Part shown: positions 1-7,827 of the stretch, piece after piece
Position numbering within the stretch: the first letter of the stretch is position 1
Layout: every line of letters begins with the position of its first letter
Source: Alistipes sp.
Lineage (GTDB): Bacteria > Bacteroidota > Bacteroidia > Bacteroidales > Rikenellaceae
Assembly (NCBI GenBank): GCA_017555105.1
Contig: JAFZHB010000011.1
Span: 1 to 37,317 of the forward strand
Reading direction: 5' to 3'
DNA length: 37,317 bases
The notes under the pieces: model-generated
What the model saw: the letters and a program-made list of their open reading frames with translations, nothing else
Told to the model about the DNA's origin: nothing
Databases searched by the model: none
Translations under genes and position numbers: made by a program

Positions 1-165
1 GATCGCCTCGCCCCCGATGAGCGAGCCTTGGTGCAACTTCACTACTACGAAAATCGCCCCCTGGCCGAGTGTGGCGAGATACTTTCGATCAGCGAATCAA
101 ATACAAAGGTGCGCCTGCACCGAATCCGTAAAAAATTAGGACTATGGATCAACGAAAAACAATAA
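1..165 (+). CDS. ECF-type RNA polymerase sigma factor, C-terminal end (partial)
   Basis: The window opens inside a reading frame that runs from base 1 to a TAA at 163-165. The 54 visible residues look like sigma-70 region 4. They begin DRLAPDERALVQLHYYEN, the usual start of the helix before the HTH, followed by a helix-turn-helix around SISESNTKVRLHRIRKKL that would contact the -35/-33 element. ECF sigma factors commonly end this way, with a short tail after region 4. The 5' part, with region 2, lies outside the window, so the subgroup cannot be assigned. The stop lies inside the next gene, which begins at 144, so the two are probably translationally coupled. That suggests the next protein is a partner, possibly an anti-sigma factor. 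Confidence 0.85.
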   Translation, partial: DRLAPDERALVQLHYYENRPLAECGEILSISESNTKVRLHRIRKKLGLWINEKQ

Positions 166-476
166 GCGACAGCGAGTTGCGCCGTGTGGTGCAATCGCGA
201 AAGCAGCCCTTAGAGCCGGCCTTTATGACCGAGAAGATCATGCGCGAGGTAAGGCGTGAACAGGAGCGGATGCTCCGCCGTGAACGACGACTCTTCTTCG
301 CTCCCGTTGTGGTGGCGATTGTGGTGTTGCTGGCCCTCGGAGCCTATGCGATGGTACACTCGTCGCAGACGGAGCTCACGCCCCGCGACGAGATGGCCTC
401 CATGCTCCTCGTGGGCTTCTACCTGCTCTACGAGTTGCAACGCCGGTTGTGTAAAAAATGGAATATCCCCGAATAG
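144..476 (+). CDS. Small membrane protein overlapping the sigma factor gene; possible anti-sigma partner
   Basis: This 110-residue protein starts at an ATG 22 bp inside the end of the sigma factor gene. The N-terminal 50 residues are highly charged (many Arg, Glu, Lys) and probably cytoplasmic. A strong hydrophobic helix follows at about residues 51-71 (FFAPVVVAIVVLLALGAYAMV), and a weaker one at about 85-100. A short basic tail ends the protein. No enzymatic motif is visible, and it lacks the HxxxCxxC zinc motif of ZAS-type anti-sigma factors. Overlap with the sigma gene and a cytoplasmic head with a membrane anchor fit a membrane-bound sigma regulator, but that is inference from position and topology. 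The family is not recognised with certainty. Confidence 0.7.
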   Translation: MDQRKTISDSELRRVVQSRKQPLEPAFMTEKIMREVRREQERMLRRERRLFFAPVVVAIVVLLALGAYAMVHSSQTELTPRDEMASMLLVGFYLLYELQRRLCKKWNIPE

Positions 477-572
477 GAATTTTTGTAACCCAATGATGGG
501 TTTGTCGTCAAACAAAGTGCAAAACCGGTTGCGTGAAAAACCAGAAAGTAAAACCTTAAAAAACAAAAAATT

Positions 573-935
573 ATGGATGAGACCCTTTTTACATTGGTTA
601 TCGCTATTGCGATTTATAAAATTGTCGAATTGTCGCTGAATCGTTTCGAGCGTCTGAAGGCGTTGCAGAAGCTCGAGGGACAAGCGTTGGTCGAGTATCT
701 GGGTAAGGCCGCACCGCAGGAGGACTACCTCAAGCAGACGATGTGGTGGCTGATGCGTATCGGCAGTATTCTAATCGGTGTCGGTATCGGCTTTTTGCAG
801 AGCATATGGATTGAGCAACTTCCTGAGGGAAACTACAACGACACTCCCATGATGGTACTTAGTGGTGCGATGATGCTCGGTGGTGCGTCGTTCCTGATTG
901 TTGAGTTGCTTATCGAGCGCAAACTGCGTAAATAA
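573..935 (+). CDS. Three-TM small membrane protein, possibly DUF6249-like
   Basis: This 120-residue protein has three hydrophobic segments, at about residues 5-22, 57-78 and 91-113. The loop between the first two is charged and contains an amphipathic stretch (RFERLKALQKLEGQALVEYL). The layout resembles the small membrane proteins often found after ECF sigma genes in Bacteroidota (DUF6249-like), an assignment from memory that needs a profile search. It lies 96 bp after the previous gene on the same strand, so it may belong to the same sigma-led transcription unit. No catalytic motif is visible and no function is proposed. Confidence 0.65.
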   Translation: MDETLFTLVIAIAIYKIVELSLNRFERLKALQKLEGQALVEYLGKAAPQEDYLKQTMWWLMRIGSILIGVGIGFLQSIWIEQLPEGNYNDTPMMVLSGAMMLGGASFLIVELLIERKLRK

Positions 936-960
936 ACAAGAACCAACCTCTTTTAACAAC

Positions 961-992
961 AAGCGAGGGCGTCCGTTTGGAGGCCCTCGCTT
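961..992. terminator. Bidirectional hairpin between convergent genes
   Basis: A ten-base arm at 961-970 (AAGCGAGGGC) pairs perfectly with 983-992, around a 12-base loop. A short T-rich stretch follows on the + strand. It lies between the rightward membrane protein gene and the leftward galE, so it can serve both. Confidence 0.7.
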
Positions 993-1008
993 ATCTTTAC
1001 GCGCTTTT

Positions 1009-2040
1009 CTACTCAATACCTCTTACATACTTCTCCCAGGCCCAGGCCGAGCGGAGCGTGTCGTCGAGATTGCGCGTGGCTTTCCAGCCCAGCTCCTCGT
1101 TTGCCAGCGTGGGGTCGGCCCAGATGGCGATGATGTCGCCCTCGCGGCGGTCGGCAATCTTATAGTTGAGTTTCAGGTTGTTGGCCTCCTCGAAACGGCG
1201 CACCAGCTCCAAGACCGAGACGCCGTTTCCGGTGCCGATGTTGAAGACCTCGTACGACTCCTTGTTCTTGCCCTCGATCATGCGGGCGATGGCCACCACA
1301 TGGGCGCGCGCCAGATCCACCACATCGATGTAGTCGCGGATGTTCGATCCGTCGGGCGTGGGGTAGTCGTTGCCGAAGACCGAGAGGCACTCGCGGATGC
1401 CGGCGGCGGTCTGCGTCACGAAGGGAACGAGGTTCTGTGGCACGCCGCGCGGCAGTTCACCGATGAGTGCCGAGGGGTGGGCACCGATGGGGTTGAAGTA
1501 GCGCAGGGCGATACCTTTCAAATCGCCATAAGCCTTCACCGAATCGTGCAAAATATCCTCGCACATGGTCTTCGTATTGCCGTAGGGCGAGGTGGCGGGC
1601 TTACGAGGTGTAAGCTCCGTGACGGGCTGCTTGTCGGGCTCGCCGTAGACCGTGCAGGAGGAGGAGAAGACGATGTTGTGGCGGTTGTAGGTGCGCATCA
1701 GCTCGATGATGTTCATCAGCGAGGTCAGGTTGTTGCGGTAGTACTCGAGCGGCTTGGCGACCGACTCGCCCACCGCCTTGTAGGCTGCAAAATGGATCAC
1801 CGAATCGAACTCATAGCGCTCAAAGAGCTCTTTGGCCAACTTTTCGCGGTCGCAGCAGTCGACCTCGACGAAGGGAACATCTACGCCCGTGATCTTGCGG
1901 ACACCCTCCACACCGCTCATATCACTGTTTGACAGGTTGTCGGCAATGACGACATCGTAGCCTGCCTCGATCAACTCTACAGCCGTGTGTGAACCGATAT
2001 ATCCGGCTCCACCGCTGACCAATACGCACTGTTTTTTCAT
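1009..2040 (-). CDS. galE: UDP-glucose 4-epimerase
   Basis: GalE interconverts UDP-glucose and UDP-galactose using bound NAD. It links the Leloir pathway to cell-surface sugar synthesis in the cytoplasm. The 343-residue protein has the full family length (E. coli GalE is 338). The Rossmann motif GGAGYIG is at residues 10-16. The serine-rich strand before the active site (SSSCTVYGEP) is near residues 126-135. The catalytic pair is Tyr153 and Lys157 in SPYGNTK. The substrate-binding NPIGAHPS region and the C-terminal family pattern (NIGTGNGVSVLE) are also present. The start is the only good ATG before the Rossmann fold. It is divergent from kbl, with a TAnnTTTG -7 element at 2071-2078 on the minus strand. 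No other Leloir gene is adjacent. Confidence 0.97.
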   Translation of the reverse strand: MKKQCVLVSGGAGYIGSHTAVELIEAGYDVVIADNLSNSDMSGVEGVRKITGVDVPFVEVDCCDREKLAKELFERYEFDSVIHFAAYKAVGESVAKPLEYYRNNLTSLMNIIELMRTYNRHNIVFSSSCTVYGEPDKQPVTELTPRKPATSPYGNTKTMCEDILHDSVKAYGDLKGIALRYFNPIGAHPSALIGELPRGVPQNLVPFVTQTAAGIRECLSVFGNDYPTPDGSNIRDYIDVVDLARAHVVAIARMIEGKNKESYEVFNIGTGNGVSVLELVRRFEEANNLKLNYKIADRREGDIIAIWADPTLANEELGWKATRNLDDTLRSAWAWEKYVRGIE

Positions 2041-2070
2041 GATTTTCGTAAAATTGCTTACAAATCTTCA

Positions 2071-2108
2071 CAAAGATAATCCTTTTTCAAAATTAAATCG
2101 TATTTTTG
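2071..2108. promoter_or_regulatory. Divergent galE / kbl promoter region
   Basis: Two Bacteroidota -7 elements face away from each other in the 114-bp gap. TATCTTTG on the minus strand (2071-2078) points at galE, and TATTTTTG on the plus strand (2101-2108) points at kbl. Neither has a perfect TTTG at the expected -33 position. A T-rich run at 2083-2087 lies near the -33 position of the kbl promoter. Confidence 0.6.
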
Positions 2109-2154
2109 TTGCAATAAAATGTGTTTTACCCGATTTTTCTAAAACATCGTCACT

Positions 2155-3342
2155 ATGTATTCGAAAATGCAAGCTCACCTGCAGGCCGAGTTGGAACAGA
2201 TCAAGGCAGCGGGTCTCTACAAAACCGAGCGTGTGATCTGCTCGCCCCAGCGTGCCGAGATTGAGGTAGCAGGCCGTCCGGTGCTGAATTTCTGCGCCAA
2301 TAATTACCTGGGTCTTTCGGACAATCCGCGCCTGATCGAGGCTGCGAAGCGTGCCCTCGATGAGCGTGGCTACGGCATGTCGTCCGTGCGCTTCATCTGC
2401 GGTTGCCAGGATCTGCACAAGGAGCTCGAAAAGGCCATTTCCGAATACTTTGGCACGGAGGATACGATCCTCTATGCTGCCTGCTTTGATGCCAACGGCG
2501 GTGTCTTCGAGCCCCTCTTCACGGAGGAGGATGCGATCATCTCCGATGCGCTCAACCACGCCTCGATCATCGACGGTTTGCGCCTCTGCAAGGCGGTTCG
2601 TTATCGCTATGCCAATGCCGACATGGCCGAGTTGGAGGAGTGCCTGAAGAAGGCGCAGGCGCAGCGCTTCCGCATCATCTGCACGGATGGTGTCTTTTCG
2701 ATGGACGGCAACGCCGCTCCGCTCGATAAGATCGTAGAGCTCGCCGAGAAGTATGATGCCATGGTGATGGTCGACGAGTGCCACTCGGCCGGCGTGTTGG
2801 GTAAGACGGGTCGCGGTATCACGGAGCTCTACAACCTGCGTGGTCAGGTGGAGATCCTCACCGGTACGCTCGGTAAGGCTTTTGGTGGTGCTGTGGGTGG
2901 CTTCACAACGGGTCGTAAGGAGATCATCTACCTCCTGCGCCAGCGTTCGCGCCCCTACCTCTTCTCGAACTCGTTGCCTCCCGCAGTGGTGGGTGCCGGC
3001 ATTGAGCTCTTCAAGATGCTCTCGGAGAGTGATGCGATCCACGATCGCTTGGTTGAGAATGTGGAGTACTTCCGTACGCGCATGATCGCTGCCGGTTTCG
3101 ATATCAAGCCCACGCAGTCGGCTATCTGCGCCGTGATGCTCTACGATGCTAAGCTCTCGCAGGATTTCGCTGCCAAGTTGCAGGAGGAGGGTGTTTTTGT
3201 GACGGGTTTCTACTACCCCGTAGTGCCGAAGGGACAGGCGCGCATCCGTGTGCAGGTGTCGGCTGGCCACACGACCGAGCAGCTTGATCGCTGCATCGCC
3301 GCTTTTGTGAAGGTGGGTAAAGAGTTGAAGATTATTCAGTAA
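2155..3342 (+). CDS. kbl: Glycine C-acetyltransferase (2-amino-3-ketobutyrate CoA ligase)
   Basis: KBL is a PLP-dependent enzyme of the alpha-oxoamine synthase family. It cleaves 2-amino-3-ketobutyrate with CoA to glycine and acetyl-CoA, the second step of threonine breakdown by the threonine dehydrogenase route. The 395 residues align closely, from memory, with E. coli Kbl (398) along the whole length. Shared segments include NFCANNYLGL, SVRFICG, the AIISDALNHASIIDG substrate region, the VDECHSAG cofactor aspartate region, ITGTLGKAFGG with the Schiff-base lysine, and the family-specific VVPKGQARIRVQ near the C-terminus. These favour KBL over serine palmitoyl- or cysteate fatty-acyl-transferases of the same fold. 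The partner dehydrogenase gene tdh is not in the window. The Lrp-type regulator 21 bp downstream is probably co-transcribed. Confidence 0.95.
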   Translation: MYSKMQAHLQAELEQIKAAGLYKTERVICSPQRAEIEVAGRPVLNFCANNYLGLSDNPRLIEAAKRALDERGYGMSSVRFICGCQDLHKELEKAISEYFGTEDTILYAACFDANGGVFEPLFTEEDAIISDALNHASIIDGLRLCKAVRYRYANADMAELEECLKKAQAQRFRIICTDGVFSMDGNAAPLDKIVELAEKYDAMVMVDECHSAGVLGKTGRGITELYNLRGQVEILTGTLGKAFGGAVGGFTTGRKEIIYLLRQRSRPYLFSNSLPPAVVGAGIELFKMLSESDAIHDRLVENVEYFRTRMIAAGFDIKPTQSAICAVMLYDAKLSQDFAAKLQEEGVFVTGFYYPVVPKGQARIRVQVSAGHTTEQLDRCIAAFVKVGKELKIIQ

Positions 3343-3363
3343 ATTAGAACGATACGCATAGCT

Positions 3364-3825
3364 ATGAAAACGAACCTCGACGCCATCGATCATAAGATCC
3401 TGAGCTTTTTGATCAAGAATGCCCGTATGCCCTACCTCGAGATTGCTCGCGAGTGTGGAATCTCGGGCGCTGCCATTCATCAGCGTATCAATAAACTGAC
3501 CGAGTCGGGTGTGATTCAGGGAAGCTACACGGTGGTGAATCCGAAACTGCTCGGCTTCGATGTCTGCGCCCATATCAACATCACGCTCAAGGATCCGAAG
3601 CTGATGCAGCAGACGATTTCGGAGATCAGTCACGTTCCGGAGATTGTCGAGGCGCACTTCATTTCGGGTAAGGGAAGTATTCAGGTGAAACTCTACTGCC
3701 GCGATAATGACCACCTGATGCACACGGTCTATGACAAGGTGCTCTCGTTGCAGGGTGTCGCCTCGACCGAGACGACGATCTCGCTGCATGAGGTGTTCCA
3801 CCGTCCGATCAATTTCTCGGAGTAA
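3364..3825 (+). CDS. Lrp/AsnC family transcriptional regulator
   Basis: This 153-residue protein has standard Lrp/AsnC architecture. An N-terminal winged helix begins with LDAIDHKILSFLIKNARMPY, and the recognition segment is near residues 25-50 (CGISGAAIHQRINKLTESGVI). A short strand (GSYTVVNPKLLGF) leads into a ligand-binding RAM domain (VCAHINITLKDP, then GKGSIQVKLYCRD, then VASTETTISL). These proteins sense amino acids and form octameric discs on DNA. It starts 21 bp after kbl on the same strand, so amino-acid-responsive control of threonine/glycine metabolism is a reasonable inference. The effector cannot be read from sequence. Confidence 0.93.
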   Translation: MKTNLDAIDHKILSFLIKNARMPYLEIARECGISGAAIHQRINKLTESGVIQGSYTVVNPKLLGFDVCAHINITLKDPKLMQQTISEISHVPEIVEAHFISGKGSIQVKLYCRDNDHLMHTVYDKVLSLQGVASTETTISLHEVFHRPINFSE

Positions 3826-3846
3826 GTTATACCCACAAATAAGTAA

Positions 3847-3880
3847 GAGCCCCTCGAGCAATCGAGGGGCTTCTGTTTTG
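3847..3880 (+). terminator. Intrinsic terminator after the kbl-lrp unit
   Basis: A nine-base-pair GC-rich stem (3849-3857 with 3862-3870) closes a GCAA loop and is followed by TTCTGTTTTG. It separates the rightward Lrp gene from the end of the leftward comF gene at 3881. Confidence 0.85.
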
Positions 3881-4603
3881 TTAGGTCGATAGATTGACGC
3901 CGTGGCGGGTGGCAGCCAACGCCGCCACGCTGATGCGGGCATCGGGCACCGCCTCTGCAATCGCCTCGATGCAGGCAACGAGTGTGCTTCCCGTGGTCAG
4001 CACATCATCTACCAGAAGCAGATGTTTGTCGCACAGCCTCTCCGCATGCCGTACGGCAAATGCCCCCTCGACATTGGCGGCGCGTTCGCGGTGGGGCTTG
4101 CGTGCTTGCGAGGAGGTGAAGCGGCTGCGTATCACGCTGTGTCGATCAACCTTTACGCCGAGTTCCTCGGCGATGCCGTCGGCAAGGTATTCCGCTTGGT
4201 TATATCCGCGCCAAAGGAGTTTTAGAGGGTGGAGCGGCATCGGAACCACACAATCCACATCATCATACAGCCCGCTCTCGCGGAGCAACTTCCCATACCA
4301 ACGGCCTAGGCGGCGAGCCCAAAGACGGCGATTGTGGTATTTGAAACCGTGGATGAGGCGTTGCCACCCTCCGCCTTCGACAAAGAAGAGAAGAGCCGAT
4401 CCCTGCTCGATGCGCACCTCGCTCTCGAAACGCTCGGTGACGGGGTTGATCGCCTCCCTCCAAAATCCCGTGAGGGGTGCTAACAACATGCAGTGCGGGC
4501 AGAGGAGCTGCTCGGAGCTCTCCAGCGCCGCGCCACATACGGGGCAGGTGGGCGGAAAGAGTACCCCCGAGAGGGCACTCCACCAACTATTGAGGATCGA
4601 CAT
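3881..4603 (-). CDS. comF: ComF-type phosphoribosyltransferase-like protein
   Basis: ComF proteins are cytoplasmic and needed for DNA uptake in competent species. Their role in many other bacteria is unclear. The 240-residue protein begins with a four-cysteine zinc ribbon (CPVCGAALESSEQLLCPHC). It then has the ComF hallmark VPMPLHPLKLLWRGYNQAEYLA and the PRPP-binding loop LLLVDDVLTTGSTL of type I phosphoribosyltransferases. Length and domain order are typical. The start overlaps the end of priA by 17 bp, indicating translational coupling. Pairing with a replication-restart helicase fits a job in handling single-stranded DNA, though this is inference from context. Confidence 0.92.
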   Translation of the reverse strand: MSILNSWWSALSGVLFPPTCPVCGAALESSEQLLCPHCMLLAPLTGFWREAINPVTERFESEVRIEQGSALLFFVEGGGWQRLIHGFKYHNRRLWARRLGRWYGKLLRESGLYDDVDCVVPMPLHPLKLLWRGYNQAEYLADGIAEELGVKVDRHSVIRSRFTSSQARKPHRERAANVEGAFAVRHAERLCDKHLLLVDDVLTTGSTLVACIEAIAEAVPDARISVAALAATRHGVNLST

Positions 4604-6842
4604 TGATGGAAACGATTACCGATTTGTAGGCCGGCACAGCTTGCAGGCGTGCTACGGCCTCGGACAAGAGATCGTTGGCGCGCAGGTGGGAGGCACCTTG
4701 TTCCACTTTGAGGAGCAGCTGTGCGATATACTCCCCGCGGATGCGATCCACCGGCGGGGTGATGGGCCCCATCAGTCGTCGGCCGAACCGCTTGCGCAGC
4801 TCGGTGGCGAGGGCGAGGGCTGCTCCGTGGAGCGTCTGCGGATCGGTGTGACGCAATGCAACGAGCGTCAGGCGTGCAAAGGGCGGATAGGCATACTCGG
4901 CGCGCTCGGCCAGTTGTACGCGTGCCATGGCGTGGTAGTCGGCATTGAGCACCTGCTGTAAAACGGGGTGGTGCGGGTCACATGTCTGGATCACCACCTC
5001 ACCCGGTGTCGAGCGACGACCGGCACGACCGGCCACCTGCGTTAAGAGCTGGAAGGCTCGCTCCCCGGCACGGAAGTCGGGGTTGTTGATGAGGTTGTCG
5101 GCATTGAGCACGCCGACGAGCGAGACGCGCTCGAAGTCGAAACCCTTTGAGATCATCTGTGTACCGACCAGGATGTCGGTCTTGTGGCTTGCAAAGTCGT
5201 TGATGATGGTGTTGAAGGCTCGCTCCGAGGTAACCTGATCCCGATCCAGGCGCCCGACGCGTGCCTCGGGAAAGAGCTCGGCGATCTGCTCCTCGATCTT
5301 CTCCGTGCCGAAGCCCATCGGTTGCAGGTCGACTACCCGACACGAGGGGCAGCGCACCTCGGCTGCCGTGCGGTGACCGCAGTAGTGGCAGACAAACTCG
5401 TGGCGCTGCTTGTGGTAGGTGAGCGTCACATTGCAGTGGGGGCAACGGGCCGTCCATCCGCAGGTCGGACACTCCAGGTAGGGGGCAAAGCCGCGGCGAT
5501 TCTGGAAGAGCATCACCTGCTCATTGCGGGCGAGCGTCGCCTCGATCTTGTCGAGCAGGAGCTTATTGAAATGGCCTTGTCGCTCGTTGCGTTGTGCGGC
5601 TCGGCGCGTATCCGAGAGGTAGATTGTGGGCGGTTGTGCCTCACCATAGCGCTCCGTGAGCGCGGCGAGGGCATATTTCCCCGTGGTGGCATTCTGCCAA
5701 CTCTCGAGCGAGGGTGTGGCACTGCCGAGTAGCGTGCGGATGCCGCGTGCATGCGCCATGTAGACTGCTACATCGCGCGCCGAATAGCGCGGTGCTGGCT
5801 CTGCCTGCTTATAGCTCGGGTCGTGCTCCTCGTCGACGATGATCAGTTGCAGTCGCTTCAGCGGCAGGAAGATCGAGGAGCGGACGCCCACCACAAACTC
5901 CCCTCCCTGGCTGCGGTTGAGGCGCAGGTAACACTCCGAGCGACGGTGATCTGTGAGACGCGAATGATAGGCCGTAACGCGTGCCCCGAAGATGCGCTCC
6001 ATGCGTTCTATGAGCTGTGCCGTGAGGGCAATCTCGGGCACAAGCAGCAAGACATCCCCTCCGGCCGAGAGTACCTCGGCTATCAGATGGATGTAGAGCT
6101 CGGTCTTGCCCGATCCGGTGATGCCGTGCAGCAGTGCCGTGTGTTTTCCGTTCGTAAACTCCTTCCGCAGGGTGTTGAGCGCCGTCTGCTGCTGCTCCGA
6201 GAGCGTTGGCAGGCGGAACTGCGGTGTGCCATACTCCACCTCAGGCGTATGGTCGTGTTCGAGGAGCGCCTTACGCTTGCAGAGGGCGTTCAGCAGCGTA
6301 CGATCGGCCTCGAGCAGGCGGCGTGCAACCTCGCCTCGAGCCTTGAGATCGGGGTGGGAGACCACCTCTAACAACGCCGCATACTGCTTCGGCGCACGGC
6401 GCTCGAGCTGATCGAAGAGCGTATTGAGAGCCTGCTCGTCAGAGGCATAGGGCTCTGCGAGGGCATAGTAGTGTTCTGTGCGGGGATGAAACTCCTCTTC
6501 GAGGAACTGTTCGGCCGAGTCGGCCGATGGCTTGATCAGGGCAGGCAATGCGCAGCGCATCACCTCACCCAGCGTGGAGCGGTAGTAGCGGGCAATCCAC
6601 TCCCAAAGGGTGCGTTGCTGCGCATCCAGAAGCGGTCGATCGTAGAGCTTCCGCTCGATGGATTTGATACGCTTGGCCTTGGGAGGCTCGTTGTGCAGTC
6701 GCCAGACGATGCCCGTATAGTAGCGTCGAGACCCAAATTGAACCGAAACGGCATCTCCCTCCGACACCTCCATCGTATCCGGCACGGCGAAGGTGTAGGT
6801 CGGCTGTGCCAACGGAAGGACGATATCGGCAAACTGCTTCAA
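4587..6842 (-). CDS. priA: Primosomal protein N', replication restart helicase
   Basis: PriA recognises stalled or collapsed forks, remodels them with 3'-5' helicase activity and starts reloading of the replicative helicase. The 751-residue protein has an N-terminal fork-binding domain (YTFAVPDTM, GDAVSVQFGSRRYYTGIVW). It then has helicase motif I GITGSGKTELY, motif II DEEHDPSYKQ, and motif III-like LLGSATPSLES. The PriA zinc-binding insert with paired cysteines follows (CPTCGWTARCPHC and CHYCGHR...CPSC). Later motifs include GTQMISKGFDFERV and QVAGRAGR. Length fits the family. It lies 60 bp after YitT and overlaps comF, so it sits at the end of a long leftward gene run. Confidence 0.97.
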   Translation of the reverse strand: MKQFADIVLPLAQPTYTFAVPDTMEVSEGDAVSVQFGSRRYYTGIVWRLHNEPPKAKRIKSIERKLYDRPLLDAQQRTLWEWIARYYRSTLGEVMRCALPALIKPSADSAEQFLEEEFHPRTEHYYALAEPYASDEQALNTLFDQLERRAPKQYAALLEVVSHPDLKARGEVARRLLEADRTLLNALCKRKALLEHDHTPEVEYGTPQFRLPTLSEQQQTALNTLRKEFTNGKHTALLHGITGSGKTELYIHLIAEVLSAGGDVLLLVPEIALTAQLIERMERIFGARVTAYHSRLTDHRRSECYLRLNRSQGGEFVVGVRSSIFLPLKRLQLIIVDEEHDPSYKQAEPAPRYSARDVAVYMAHARGIRTLLGSATPSLESWQNATTGKYALAALTERYGEAQPPTIYLSDTRRAAQRNERQGHFNKLLLDKIEATLARNEQVMLFQNRRGFAPYLECPTCGWTARCPHCNVTLTYHKQRHEFVCHYCGHRTAAEVRCPSCRVVDLQPMGFGTEKIEEQIAELFPEARVGRLDRDQVTSERAFNTIINDFASHKTDILVGTQMISKGFDFERVSLVGVLNADNLINNPDFRAGERAFQLLTQVAGRAGRRSTPGEVVIQTCDPHHPVLQQVLNADYHAMARVQLAERAEYAYPPFARLTLVALRHTDPQTLHGAALALATELRKRFGRRLMGPITPPVDRIRGEYIAQLLLKVEQGASHLRANDLLSEAVARLQAVPAYKSVIVSINVDPQ

Positions 6843-6864
6843 AATTCAAATTCAGAATGCAGGA

Positions 6865-6884
6865 TCCAAAATGGGAATTTTGGA
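6865..6884. repeat. Small inverted repeat in the yitT-priA spacer
   Basis: Eight bases at 6865-6872 (TCCAAAAT) pair with 6877-6884 around GGGA. The surrounding 60-bp spacer is rich in AATTCAAATTCAGAATGC-like sequence. There is no T-tract, so it is not a clear terminator. It may be a member of a dispersed repeat family or an mRNA-stabilising hairpin. Confidence 0.4.
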
Positions 6885-6902
6885 TGCGGTATCAGGTGTG
6901 TA

Positions 6903-7796
6903 TTAGATCTTGTTCAGCGTCTCGAAGCCCTGACCATAGACACCCATGACCGAACCTACGGTCATAAAGGCACTCGGATCCACCGACTTGACATACTTGA
7001 GCAGCATCGGGGTCTCGCGCTTGCGGCAAACCACCATCACCACCTTCGTATCCTTCTTCGAGTACCAACCTTGACCATCGAGCAGCGTCACGCCGCGGTG
7101 TACATTGTTGGCAATGGCTTCGGCCATCTTCTCAGGATCCTGTGATACGATGAGCACCTGGTTCGACTGTTGGCTACCCTGCTGAATGGCATCGACCGTG
7201 TAGCCCACGACGGCGGTCATAATGTAACCATAGATGACCGTGGCGATCGAGTAGCCCACGAAGAGCGACGATCCGATGATGAAAAGGTCGCTATAAATGA
7301 GGATCTTACCGTAGCTAATCGTGCGGTAGTGGTTGATGATCACGGCTGCAATATCCGTACCTCCGGTCGATCCGCCCTGTGCAAAACAGATCACGATACC
7401 GACACCGGCGCAGACACCACCGAGCACGATGGCGACGATCGTATCCTGCAGACCGAGGAAGTTACCCGGGGGCAGGATCGTGGTCCACATATTCATACTG
7501 AGCGAGAGTACGACGACGCAGTAGATCGTCTTGAAACCGAAGTTCCATCCCACGATAAAGCCCGATATAAGGAGCAATATCATGTTGATGATCAGAATCA
7601 TTGTACCGATCTGCATGTCCACGATACCGGCGCTCGAGAGAGCCTTCGTAAGCACCAGTGCCAAACCCGAGGCACCACCGCCCGTACCATCGTTCGGGAG
7701 AATGCAGGCTACCCAACCAAACGAGTAGAACAACATACCACAAGCCATGAAGATATACTCCTTGGCGGTCTTGAAAATTTTATCTGCCGAGATCAT
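6903..7796 (-). CDS. YitT family membrane protein
   Basis: This 297-residue protein has an N-terminal membrane region of about five to six helices with the pattern of the YitT (DUF161) family. It includes GMLFYSFGWVACILPNDGTGGGASGLALVL and GVCAGVGIVICFAQGGSTGGTDIAAVIIN, where the Gly-rich GGSTGGTD is typical. A soluble C-terminal DUF2179 domain of about 80 residues follows (VLIVSQDPEKMAEAIANNVHRGVTLLDGQGWYSKK...VVMVVCRKRE). The molecular function of the family is not established. The gene lies between a radical SAM gene (31 bp upstream) and priA. A possible internal -7 element (minus-strand TACATTTG at 7846-7853) lies just upstream. Confidence 0.9.
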   Translation of the reverse strand: MISADKIFKTAKEYIFMACGMLFYSFGWVACILPNDGTGGGASGLALVLTKALSSAGIVDMQIGTMILIINMILLLISGFIVGWNFGFKTIYCVVVLSLSMNMWTTILPPGNFLGLQDTIVAIVLGGVCAGVGIVICFAQGGSTGGTDIAAVIINHYRTISYGKILIYSDLFIIGSSLFVGYSIATVIYGYIMTAVVGYTVDAIQQGSQQSNQVLIVSQDPEKMAEAIANNVHRGVTLLDGQGWYSKKDTKVVMVVCRKRETPMLLKYVKSVDPSAFMTVGSVMGVYGQGFETLNKI

Positions 7797-7827
7797 CGTT
7801 GCAGGTTTTAGTTGGTTTTATTTCGAT

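Noticed and set aside
2155-3342. kbl as a sulfonolipid-type cysteate fatty-acyltransferase
   Set aside because: Alistipes-type bacteria make sulfonolipids with an enzyme of the same fold, but the segments seen match glycine C-acetyltransferase closely along the whole length.
2068-3978. A 636-codon leftward open frame opposite kbl and the Lrp gene
   Set aside because: It is a shadow of the sense genes: sense-strand codons TTA, CTA and TCA are rare, so the opposite strand stays open. Its protein has no recognisable fold and the sense genes are clear.
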